DNA from: Kitasatospora sp. NBC_01250
GTDB taxonomy: Bacteria; Actinomycetota; Actinomycetes; Streptomycetales; Streptomycetaceae
Assembly: GCF_036226465.1 (NCBI RefSeq)
Contig: NZ_CP108476.1
Span: 3,968,001-4,032,000, forward strand
Length of the DNA stretch: 64,000 nt
Reading direction: 5' to 3'
Positions within the stretch are counted from its first letter, which is position 1, and every line of letters starts with the position of its first letter. The notes beneath the pieces are model-generated. The model was not told the DNA's origin. It made no database searches and was given only the letters and a program-made list of their open reading frames with translations. Shown one piece after another: positions 52,105 to 59,781 of the stretch. The translations under genes were made by a program, and so were the position numbers.

Positions 52105-53358
52105 ATGCCGACCGCGATAGATCCGGCCCAGGCCCCCACCGACGAGCCCGCCACCACCGCCACCGCCACCACGACCAAGCCCACCACCACCGAACCCCCG
52201 GGCATCGAGGTGCCGCGCGGCCTCAAGGGCGTCGTCGTCACCGAGACCGCGCTGAGCGACGTCCGCGGGATCGAGGGCTTCTACCACTACCGCCAGTACT
52301 CGGCCATCGAGCTCGCCGAGCAGCGCAGCCTGGAGGACGTCTGGCACCTGATGCTGCTGGGCGAGCTGCCGGACGCCGCCGCCCGCGCCGCCTTCCACGC
52401 CCGCACCGCGCCGCTGCGCCACCTGCCCGAGGCCCTGCGCCCGCTGCTGCCCGCGCTGGCCGCCTCCACCAAGGACGCCGGCCCGCTGGCCGGCCTCGGC
52501 GCCGCGCTCTCCATCGCGTCGGCCGCCCGCGGCAGCCGGCCGCTCTACGACACCACACCCGAGCAGCGGATCGAGGACGCGCTCTTCGCGACCGCGCTGG
52601 TGCCCACCGTCCTCACCGCGCTCCACCGGCTGCAGCAGGGCCAGGCCCCGATCGAGCCGCGCGAGGAGCTGTCGTACGCCGCCAACTACCTGTACATGCT
52701 GACCGGCGACGAGCCGGGCCCGGCCGAGGCCCGCGCGATCGAGCGCTACCTGATCTCCACCGTGGACCACGGCTTCAACGCCTCCACCTTCACCGCCCGG
52801 GTGATCGCCTCCACCGGCGCCGACCTGGCGGCCTGCCTGGTGGGTGGGCTCGGCGCGCTCTCCGGACCGCTGCACGGCGGAGCACCGAGCCGGGCGCTGG
52901 ACACCCTGGACGCGATCGGCACCCCCGACCGGATCGACGGCTGGATCCGCGAGCGCGTCCTGGCAGGCGACCGGATCATGGGCTTCGGCCACCCCGTCTA
53001 CCGCACCGACGACCCGCGTTCGCGGATGCTGCGCACGGTGGCCGAGGGCTTCGGCGGCGAGCTGGTGGACTTCGCCGTCGAGGTGGAGCGCCAGGTGCTG
53101 GCGATCCTCGACGAGCTCAAGCCGGGCCGCGACCTGCACACCAATGTCGAGTTCTACGCCGGCGTGGTGATGCACCTGTGCGGCCTGCCGCGTGCCATGT
53201 TCACCCCGACCTTCGCCGCCGCCCGGGTGATCGGCTGGAGCGCGAACATCCTGGAGCAGGCCGCCGACAGCAAGATCATCCGCCCCGCCGCCCGCTACAC
53301 CGGCCCGGCCGCCCCGCAGCCGGTGCCGCTGCCCGCGCCGGCTCCGCCGTCGGTCTGA
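52105..53358 (+). CDS. Citrate synthase / 2-methylcitrate synthase family enzyme
   Basis: 417 residues from the ATG at 52105, behind a consensus AAGGAGG; an ATG at 52030 lies in the operator region. A Thr-rich N-terminal tail of about 35 residues precedes the fold: PRGLKGVVVTETALSDVRG, EDVWHLMLLGELP, catalytic His in SGPLHGGAPS, second His in MGFGHPVYRTDDPRS, and NVEFYAGVVMHLCGLP, where Glu stands in place of the usual catalytic Asp of NVDFY. It condenses acetyl-CoA (or propionyl-CoA) with oxaloacetate. It is divergent from the HTH-fused relative. Confidence 0.88.
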   Translation: MPTAIDPAQAPTDEPATTATATTTKPTTTEPPGIEVPRGLKGVVVTETALSDVRGIEGFYHYRQYSAIELAEQRSLEDVWHLMLLGELPDAAARAAFHARTAPLRHLPEALRPLLPALAASTKDAGPLAGLGAALSIASAARGSRPLYDTTPEQRIEDALFATALVPTVLTALHRLQQGQAPIEPREELSYAANYLYMLTGDEPGPAEARAIERYLISTVDHGFNASTFTARVIASTGADLAACLVGGLGALSGPLHGGAPSRALDTLDAIGTPDRIDGWIRERVLAGDRIMGFGHPVYRTDDPRSRMLRTVAEGFGGELVDFAVEVERQVLAILDELKPGRDLHTNVEFYAGVVMHLCGLPRAMFTPTFAAARVIGWSANILEQAADSKIIRPAARYTGPAAPQPVPLPAPAPPSV

Positions 53359-53482
53359 GGCCGGAGACCCGGCGCCCGACACCTGAGAGGCCTGCGACCC
53401 GACACCCGACGCCCGCGACCCGACGCCCGAGACCCAAGGCCGGCAACCGTCGCCCGCGATCGGGCCGACTCCCCACCACCCG

Positions 53483-54514
53483 CTACGGCTTCAGCACCAC
53501 CTTCCCGGCCACCGTCCCCGACTCCGCCAGTCGCAGCGCCTTCGCCGCACTGTCCAGCGGCAGCTCGGCCGCGATCCGGGCGACGAGTTCACCGCGCCCC
53601 GCGGTGGCGAAGACCTGGGCCAGGTCGGCCCGCAGCCGGGCCCGGAAGCGGGACTTGCTGACGGCCCGGCCGGCCCAGACGTTGTAGAAGGAGGCGCTGC
53701 GGCCGTTGGGCAGGCTGTTCCACAGCCAGACCCGGCCGAGCAGCTTCAGCACCGGCCACTGCTTGGACCCGGTGTCGTCGCGGGTCGCGGCACTGCCGTA
53801 GCAGACGAGCGCACCGCCGGGCGCGAGCAGCCGCCAGGAGTCGATCACGCCGCGGCCGCCGACGTGGTCGAACACCGCGTCCACCCCATCGGGCGCCAAC
53901 TCCCGTACCCGGGCGGGCACATCCTCCGTGCGGTAGTCGACCGGCAGCACGCCGGCCGCGCGCAGCGCCTCGTGGTGACGGGCGGTCGCGGTGCCGATCA
54001 CCCGGGCCCCGGCCGCCTGCGCCAGCTGCACCAGGACCGAGCCCACCCCGCCGTTGGCGCCGTGCACCAGGACGGTCTGCCCGGCGCGCACCCGGGCCTT
54101 GCGGTGCAGCATCTGCCAGGCGGTGACCCCGTTGAGCAGCAGCGCCTCCGCCTCCGCGGCGCCCAGTCCGTCGGGCACCTCCACCAGGTCGAGCGCGTCC
54201 AGCACCACGTGGCTGGCCCAGCCGCCGACCTTGACCAGCGCGGCCACCCGGCGGCCGGCCAGCTCCGGCGGGACGCCCGGGACGGTCTCCAGCACGGTGC
54301 CGACCAGGTCGTAGCCGGGCACGAACGGGAACGGCGGCTGGTCGTAGTACCGGCCGCGGCGCATCTGCTGCTCGGCGAAGGAGACGCCGGTCGCCTCGAC
54401 CTCGACCACCACCTGCCCCGGCCCCGCCACCGGGACCACCCCGCGCCGGACCTTCAGGCCCTCCGGCTCGACCTTGCCCGGCAGCACGATCTCGACGAAC
54501 GTCGCGGCACCCAT
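53483..54514 (-). CDS. NADPH:quinone-reductase-type MDR oxidoreductase
   Basis: 343 residues from the ATG at 54514, with AGGAG 9 bases upstream; GTG at 54520 is too close to it. Zinc-free medium-chain reductase: ATGVSFAEQQMRRGRYYDQPPFPFVPGYDLVG trimmed (residues 43-74), nucleotide-binding VLVHGANGGVGSVLVQLAQAAGARVIG, and FDHVGGRGV. It probably reduces quinones or enones. It is divergent from a TetR regulator gene, which probably represses it. The short gap 53359-53482 before it has imperfect 21-base repeats (CGACCCGAC) and no gene. Confidence 0.88.
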   Translation of the reverse strand: MGAATFVEIVLPGKVEPEGLKVRRGVVPVAGPGQVVVEVEATGVSFAEQQMRRGRYYDQPPFPFVPGYDLVGTVLETVPGVPPELAGRRVAALVKVGGWASHVVLDALDLVEVPDGLGAAEAEALLLNGVTAWQMLHRKARVRAGQTVLVHGANGGVGSVLVQLAQAAGARVIGTATARHHEALRAAGVLPVDYRTEDVPARVRELAPDGVDAVFDHVGGRGVIDSWRLLAPGGALVCYGSAATRDDTGSKQWPVLKLLGRVWLWNSLPNGRSASFYNVWAGRAVSKSRFRARLRADLAQVFATAGRGELVARIAAELPLDSAAKALRLAESGTVAGKVVLKP

Positions 54515-54594
54515 CGCCACCCACTCCTCTAGAAGCCCTTAGAAACCCTTGTGTTGGTTACAACTTCTAACTGACGCGAATGCCTGTCAACAGG

Positions 54595-54623
54595 TTGGCG
54601 GAAATTTTCGTTAGCCGTACTGT
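54595..54623 (+). promoter_or_regulatory. Predicted promoter of the TetR gene
   Basis: TTGGCG (54595-54600) and TACTGT (54618-54623) with a 17-base spacer. A TCTAACT half-site recurs at 54566-54572 and 54638-54644, and an inverted TTAGAA/TTCTAA pair spans 54539-54570; these are candidate repressor sites. A perfect TTGACA for the opposite strand lies at 54585-54590. Confidence 0.5.
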
Positions 54624-54674
54624 CGAGAGTGATAGCCTCTAACTCATCGAGAGCGCGAGAGAGGCAGTGCATCC

Positions 54675-55358
54675 ATGGCTCCCAGCACCCGCAAGGCCGC
54701 CACCACTCCCACCGCGGGCGGCGACCCGGCCACCCCCCGCGAGCGCTACCGGAGCCAACTGCGCGCGGAGATCAAGGAACGCGCCTGGGAACAGATCGCG
54801 ACCGCAGGCGCCACCGCGCTCTCGCTCAACGCGATCGCCAAGCAGCTGGGCATGAGCGGCCCGGCGCTCTACCGCTACTACGCCAGCCGCGACGAGCTGA
54901 TCACCGAGCTGATCAAGGACGCCTACCGCAGCGAGGCCGCCGCCGTCCAGGGCGCCGCCGCCGCGGGAGCCGATCTCGGCGGCCTGGCCCATGCGCTGCG
55001 CCGCTGGGCGCTGGACGACCCGCAGCGCTACTTCCTCATCTACGGCACGCCGGTGCCCGGCTACCACGCGCCCGCGGAGGTCACCACGATCGCCGCGGAG
55101 ATCATGGCGGTGCTGCTCCGGGCCTGCGAGCCGCTGTCAGCCGCGGCCCCCACCACCGCGCTCGACGAGCACCTGGCCGACCACCGCCAGTGGGACGGCG
55201 GCAACCCGGCCGCCACTCCGACGCTGCGCCGGGCGCTGGCCTTCTGGTCCCGCCTGCACGGCGTCCTCTCCCTCGAACTGGCCGGCCACTACACGGGCAT
55301 GGGCTTCGACCCCGCCCTGCTCTTCGAGTCGGAACTGACCAGCCTGCTGGCCCCCTAG
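54675..55358 (+). CDS. TetR/AcrR family transcriptional regulator
   Basis: 227 residues. A disordered start of about 25 residues is followed by the TetR helix-turn-helix (IKERAWEQIATAGATALSLNAIAKQLGMSGPALYRYYASRDELITEL trimmed: residues 33-79). The C-terminal ligand domain is of the WHG/TetR_C_13 type (ALRRWALDDPQRYFLIYGTPVPGY, FWSRLHGVLSLELAGHY). It is divergently transcribed from the quinone reductase gene and is expected to repress it and itself, with a hydrophobic or quinone-like inducer. Confidence 0.93.
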   Translation: MAPSTRKAATTPTAGGDPATPRERYRSQLRAEIKERAWEQIATAGATALSLNAIAKQLGMSGPALYRYYASRDELITELIKDAYRSEAAAVQGAAAAGADLGGLAHALRRWALDDPQRYFLIYGTPVPGYHAPAEVTTIAAEIMAVLLRACEPLSAAAPTTALDEHLADHRQWDGGNPAATPTLRRALAFWSRLHGVLSLELAGHYTGMGFDPALLFESELTSLLAP

Positions 55359-55370
55359 CGCCTCACCAGC

Positions 55371-55418
55371 GGACCTCACCACCTGCCGGACCTCGCCACC
55401 TGCCGGACCTCACCAGCC
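55371..55418. repeat. 17-bp tandem repeat (about 2.8 copies)
   Basis: GGACCTCACCACCTGCC at 55371-55387, the same with one change at 55388-55404, and a partial third at 55405-55418 which runs into the 3' end of the YccF gene. It lies between convergent genes. Confidence 0.7.
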
Positions 55419-55811
55419 GGCGAACCGCTGGTCGGTGGGGACGACCTCGCGCCCCAGCGGCATCAGCGAGATCGGCACCATCTTCAGGTTGGCCCAGCCG
55501 AACGGGATGCCGATGATCGAGACGAAGAGCGGAATGCTGGTCGCGATGTGCGCCAGCGCCAGCCACCACCCGGCGAACACCAGCCAGATCACGTTACCCA
55601 CGCACGACGCCGCCCCGGCGTCCGGCCGCTCCACCGTGGTGCGACCGAACGGCCACAGCACGTAGCCGGCGATCCGGAACGAGGCAATGCCGAACGGAAT
55701 GGTGATCACCAGCACGCAGCAGATGACACCGGCGATCACATAGCCGATGGCCATCCAGATGCCGCAGAAGATCAGCCACAGGATGTTGAGCACGAACTCG
55801 ATCGCCTTCAT
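55410..55811 (-). CDS. YccF domain membrane protein
   Basis: 133 residues from the ATG at 55811 with GGAAGG upstream; longer frames run into the permease leader. Two similar halves each carry a hydrophobic pair and a conserved motif: LNILWLIFCGIWMAIGYV with ITIPFGIASFRIAGYVLWPFG, and GNVIWLVFAGWWLALAHI with IGIPFGWANLKMVPISLMPLG. This duplicated pattern defines YccF (DUF307). Function is unknown. Confidence 0.9.
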   Translation of the reverse strand: MKAIEFVLNILWLIFCGIWMAIGYVIAGVICCVLVITIPFGIASFRIAGYVLWPFGRTTVERPDAGAASCVGNVIWLVFAGWWLALAHIATSIPLFVSIIGIPFGWANLKMVPISLMPLGREVVPTDQRFAGW

Positions 55812-56014
55812 GTGACCAAGCCTTCCACTCCTGGGGCCGTCCATGCACCTGCGGCACCTCCGCGTAGCACTCGCCCCCCGCACCCCCGCCCGTTGGGCCG
55901 TGCCGGTGAGTGTCGCGCCCCGCCCTCCGGGCGCCCGGGCGTGGCGGGCGGCGGGTGGTTGAGTGGCGGCGTGAGGCCGCCCGAGGCGGCGGCGGCGCGA
56001 GGCGGAGTCGGGTG

Positions 56015-57760
56015 GTGGCACGGGTGGCGGGCAACGGCGGATTCCCGTCCCGGGGTGTGTGGCGGCGCCCCGCGCTGCGCTGGGTGGACGTCCTGGTCGG
56101 CGCCGCGCTGGTGGCGCTGCTGTACGGCCTGCTGGAGCTGGCGCCGGGCCTGAACGCGCCGTTCCTGCCGGACCAGGCGCCCCCCACCGTCTCCACCGAT
56201 CCGGCCGACCTGCCGTACTACGCGGTGCGTTCGCTGCTGCGCATGTTCGTGGCGCTGATCGCCTCGGTGCTGTTCAGCTTCGTCTACGCCATCGCGGCGG
56301 CGCGGATGCGGCGGACCGAGAAGGTGCTGCTGCCGGTGCTCGACATCCTGCAGTCGGTGCCGGTGCTGGGCTTCCTCTCGGTCACCGTGACGGCGTTCAT
56401 CGCGCTCTTCCCCGGCTCCGCCCTGGGCCTGGAGTGCGCCTCGATCTTCGCCATCTTCACCGCGATGGCCTGGAACATGACCTTCGCCTTCTACGCCTCG
56501 CTGACCAGCCAGCCCCGGGAGCTGGACGAGGCGGCCCGGGTGATGCGGCTGACCAAGTGGCAGCGGTTCTGGCGGCTGGACGTGCCCAGCGGGATGATCC
56601 CGCTGGTCTGGAACGGGATGATGAGCTTCGGCGGCGCCTGGTTCTTCCTGGCCGCCTCGGAGTCGATCAGCGTGCTCAACCACCACTACGCGCTGCCCGG
56701 CATGGGCTCCTACGCCGCCACCGCGATCGCGGACGGCAACCTGCGCCAGGTCGGCATCGCGATCGCCGTCATGGTGGTGATGGTGATCGGCGTCAACGTG
56801 TTCTTCTGGCGACCCCTGACGGCCTGGTCGGAGCGGTTCCGGGTGGAGGACTCGCAGTCGGCCGACCGACCGCGCAGCGTGGTGCTCGACCTGCTGCGCC
56901 GCTCCAGCGTGCCGGCCAGGCTCGGCCGCCCGCTGCGCCCCCTCGGCGTCGCGCTGGACCGCGGCACCCGGATCTTCGGGCTGGCCGAGCACCCGCTCGC
57001 CCGGCCGGCGACCCGCGAGCGGACCGGCGACGTGTTCTTCGCCGGCGCGGTCGCCGCGGTGGTGGTCTTCGGCGCCTGGCGGGCCCTCGACTACGTGCAC
57101 GGCACGGTCGGGCTCGGCGAGTTCGGGCACGCGCTGGGCCTGGGGGCGGCCACCTTCGCCCGGGTGGTGGTGCTGCTGATCGCGGCCACCGTCGTCTGGG
57201 TGCCGGTCGGGGTGTGGATCGGGATGAACCCGAAGGTCACCCGGTTCGCCCAGCCGGTCGTCCAAGTGCTGGCCAGCTTCCCGGCGAACTTCCTCTTCCC
57301 GTTCGCCACCGTCGTCTTCCTGGCGATCGGCCTGTCGCTGAACCTCGGCGCGGTGCTGCTGATGGCCCTGGGCGCGCAGTGGTACATCCTCTTCAACGTC
57401 ATCGCCGGGGCCTCGGCCGTCCCCTCCGACCTGCGCGAGGCGATGCGGGGCTTCCAGGTGCGCGGCTGGCTGCGCTGGCGCGCGTTCGTCCTGCCGGCCG
57501 TCTTCCCCTACTACGTGACCGGCGGCATCACCGCGGCCGGCGGGGCCTGGAACGCCTCCATCGTCGCGGAGATCGTCGTCTACGGCCCGCACCACCTGAA
57601 GGCCACCGGCCTGGGCGCCTACATCGCGGAAGCCACCGGCACCGGGGACTTCCCGAGGATCCTGGTCGGGGTGACGGTGATGAGCGTGTACGTGGTCGCG
57701 CTCAACCGCCTGCTGTGGCGGCGCCTGTACCGGCTGGCCGAGACCCGCTACGCGCTGTGA
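56015..57760 (+). CDS. ABC transporter permease with two fused permease domains (nitrate/sulfonate type)
   Basis: About 581 residues from GTG at 56015, behind GGAG at 7 bases; other GTG starts at 55910, 56012 and 56030 are possible. Two BPD_transp_1 domains, each with about five or six helices and an EAA loop: the first (LDEAARVMRLTKWQRFWRLDVP) near residue 170, the second (LREAMRGFQVRGWLRWRAFVLP) near 480. Fused double permeases of this class are rarer than single ones. It is followed 16 bases later by its ATPase. No substrate-binding protein gene is nearby. Confidence 0.88.
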   Translation: MARVAGNGGFPSRGVWRRPALRWVDVLVGAALVALLYGLLELAPGLNAPFLPDQAPPTVSTDPADLPYYAVRSLLRMFVALIASVLFSFVYAIAAARMRRTEKVLLPVLDILQSVPVLGFLSVTVTAFIALFPGSALGLECASIFAIFTAMAWNMTFAFYASLTSQPRELDEAARVMRLTKWQRFWRLDVPSGMIPLVWNGMMSFGGAWFFLAASESISVLNHHYALPGMGSYAATAIADGNLRQVGIAIAVMVVMVIGVNVFFWRPLTAWSERFRVEDSQSADRPRSVVLDLLRRSSVPARLGRPLRPLGVALDRGTRIFGLAEHPLARPATRERTGDVFFAGAVAAVVVFGAWRALDYVHGTVGLGEFGHALGLGAATFARVVVLLIAATVVWVPVGVWIGMNPKVTRFAQPVVQVLASFPANFLFPFATVVFLAIGLSLNLGAVLLMALGAQWYILFNVIAGASAVPSDLREAMRGFQVRGWLRWRAFVLPAVFPYYVTGGITAAGGAWNASIVAEIVVYGPHHLKATGLGAYIAEATGTGDFPRILVGVTVMSVYVVALNRLLWRRLYRLAETRYAL

Positions 57761-57776
57761 CTGGAGCTGCCCGAGC

Positions 57777-59123
57777 ATGACCGCTGCCGCCCGCCCCGCA
57801 CCTGCCGCCCGCCGCACGATCGTCGAGGCCGACGGCGTCACCAAGACCTTCAGCACCCCCGACGGCCGCGCACTGCCGGTGCTGGACGACATCGTGCTGC
57901 ACCTGGCCGAGGGGGAGATCGTCGCGCTGCTCGGCAAGTCGGGCTCCGGCAAGTCGACCCTGCTGCGCTGCCTGGCCGGCCTGATCGCGCCCTCCTCCGG
58001 CACCGTCTCCTACCGCGGCACCCCGCTGACCGCCGCCAACCCCGGGGTGGCGATGGTCTTCCAGTCCTTCGCCCTGCTGCCCTGGCTCACCGTCCAGCAG
58101 AACGTGGAGCTGAGCCTCCAGGCCCGCGGTGTGAACGCCGAGCAGCGGCGCGAGCGGGCGCTCAAGGCGATCGACCTGATCGGCCTGGACGGCTTCGAGG
58201 GCGCCTACCCGAAGGAGCTGTCCGGCGGCATGCGCCAGCGGGTCGGCGTCGCCCGGGCGCTGGTGGTGGAGCCGGACGCGCTCTTCATGGACGAGCCGTT
58301 CTCCGCACTCGACGTGCTGACGGCGGAGAACCTGCGCACCGAGCTGGTGGGCCTGTGGGAGGGCCACGAGGCGCCGGTGAAGTCGATCCTGATCGTCACC
58401 CACAACATCGAGGAGGCGGTGCTGCTGGCGGACCGGATCCTGGTGCTCTCCTCCAATCCCGGCCGGATCAGGGCCGAACTGCCCGTCGACCTGGCCCGCC
58501 CGCGCGACCGGCGCACCCCGCAGTTCGAGGCGCTGGTCGACACCGTCTACGGCATCCTCACCGGGCGCGAGGAGCACGAGCCGTCGGCCGCGCCCGAGGC
58601 CGTGGCGGCGCCCACCAACGCCACGCCGATCACCACGCCGCTGCCGGTGGCCAGCGTCGGCGGCCTGGCCGGACTGCTGGAGATCCTGCTCTCCTTCGGC
58701 GGCGAGGAGGGCCTGGCGGAGATCGCCGACGAGCTGAACTTCGAGGTCGACGACCTGCTCCCGCTGGTCGACGCCGGCGTCCTGCTCGGCCTGGCCCGCA
58801 CCGAGGGACCCCGGATGGCGATCACCGACGCCGGGCGCGAGTTCACCGCGGCCGACATCCTCACCAGCAAGCAGCTCTTCGCCCGCAACGCCGCCCGCCG
58901 CGCCCCGCTGGTGCGCGCCATCGTGCAGACCCTGGCCGCCACCGACGAGCACAAGCTGCGCGAGGACCTCTTCCTGGACCTGCTGCGCCGCGGCTACGAC
59001 GCCGAGGACGCCCGGCGCCAACTGGAGATCGCCATCGACTGGGGGCGCTACGGCGAGCTCTACGACTACGACGCCGACGACGGCGAGTTCACCCTGGAGC
59101 CCGGCGCGGAGGCGGCGCTGTAG
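57777..59123 (+). CDS. ABC transporter ATP-binding protein with AAA-associated C-terminal domain
   Basis: 448 residues. The ATPase part (about 1-270) has Walker A LLGKSGSGKSTLLR, Q-loop FQSFALLPW, signature ELSGGMRQRVGVARAL, Walker B ALFMDEPFSALD and switch His VTHNIEEAVLLADRI. Residues about 290-440 form the AAA-associated C-terminal domain (GGLAGLLEILLSFGGEEGLAEIADEL, DILTSKQLFARNAARRAPL), a winged-helix-like module that may sense a ligand and regulate transport. It pairs with the two-domain permease; nitrate, sulfonate, taurine or metal substrates are possible by family. Confidence 0.9.
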   Translation: MTAAARPAPAARRTIVEADGVTKTFSTPDGRALPVLDDIVLHLAEGEIVALLGKSGSGKSTLLRCLAGLIAPSSGTVSYRGTPLTAANPGVAMVFQSFALLPWLTVQQNVELSLQARGVNAEQRRERALKAIDLIGLDGFEGAYPKELSGGMRQRVGVARALVVEPDALFMDEPFSALDVLTAENLRTELVGLWEGHEAPVKSILIVTHNIEEAVLLADRILVLSSNPGRIRAELPVDLARPRDRRTPQFEALVDTVYGILTGREEHEPSAAPEAVAAPTNATPITTPLPVASVGGLAGLLEILLSFGGEEGLAEIADELNFEVDDLLPLVDAGVLLGLARTEGPRMAITDAGREFTAADILTSKQLFARNAARRAPLVRAIVQTLAATDEHKLREDLFLDLLRRGYDAEDARRQLEIAIDWGRYGELYDYDADDGEFTLEPGAEAAL

Positions 59124-59208
59124 GACCTCTGCCGGGTGGCCCCTGAGGAAGCCGACAGGAACACTTGCTACATTGCGCAACCGAGCAAACAGCGAGGGAG
59201 CGGAACAG

Positions 59209-59781
59209 GTGGCAGAAGAGTGGGCCGAGCGGCCCGACGGTGACATAGCCCCGTGGCCGGACCGGCCCGAACGGCCCGGGCCGCGCCGGCAGCCGGCCGC
59301 GCACGCCGCCGCCCAGCCGCCGGCCCCGGCCCCCACCGGCTCCCGGCGCCGCACCGAAGGAGCCCCCGCGAGCCGCCGCCGCAACGCGCGGGCCGCGCCA
59401 CCCGCCCGTCACCGCGGCCCGGCCCTCCTGCTCGCGGTCGCCCTGCCGCTGGCCGGCGCCCTGGCCGACGAGCTGACCGGCCCGGGCCTGGGCCTGGTCT
59501 TCGCCTGCTGCGCGGTCCTCGGCACGGCCGGTGCGGCGGCGCTGGCGAGCCGGGCGGGCTGGTGGTGGGTGCTGCCGGCGCCGCCACCGGTCGTACTGGC
59601 CGCCTGGGCCGGCGCCGAGCTGCTCGGCGACTCCTCGAAGTACCAGGGCTCCAAGGCGCTGGCCACCGGATCCGTGCGCTGGCTGGTGCACGGCTTCCCG
59701 GTGATGGCCGAGTCCATCGGCGCGGCGCTGGCCGTCATCCTGATCCGCCTCGTTCTGCAGAAGAGGAACCGCCGTGGCTGA
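59209..59781 (+). CDS. Membrane protein with three hydrophobic segments (Streptomyces DUF6542-like)
   Basis: 190 residues from GTG at 59209, with GGGAG 9 bases upstream; a TTG at 59173 would add 12. The first 75 residues are Pro/Arg/Ala-rich and disordered, followed by helices (PALLLAVALPLAGALADEL; LGLVFACCAVLGTAGAAALASR; WWWVLPAPPPVVLAAWAGAELLG) and a final SIGAALAVILIRLVL. Its stop overlaps the next gene start by 8 bases, so it is coupled to the LCP gene and probably helps it in cell-wall work. A TACATT -10-like box lies at 59169-59174. Confidence 0.7.
   Translation: MAEEWAERPDGDIAPWPDRPERPGPRRQPAAHAAAQPPAPAPTGSRRRTEGAPASRRRNARAAPPARHRGPALLLAVALPLAGALADELTGPGLGLVFACCAVLGTAGAAALASRAGWWWVLPAPPPVVLAAWAGAELLGDSSKYQGSKALATGSVRWLVHGFPVMAESIGAALAVILIRLVLQKRNRRG

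Noticed and set aside
53390-53440. Short CGACCCGAC repeats after citrate synthase
   Set aside because: Only two imperfect 21-base copies; it looks like GC-rich low complexity.
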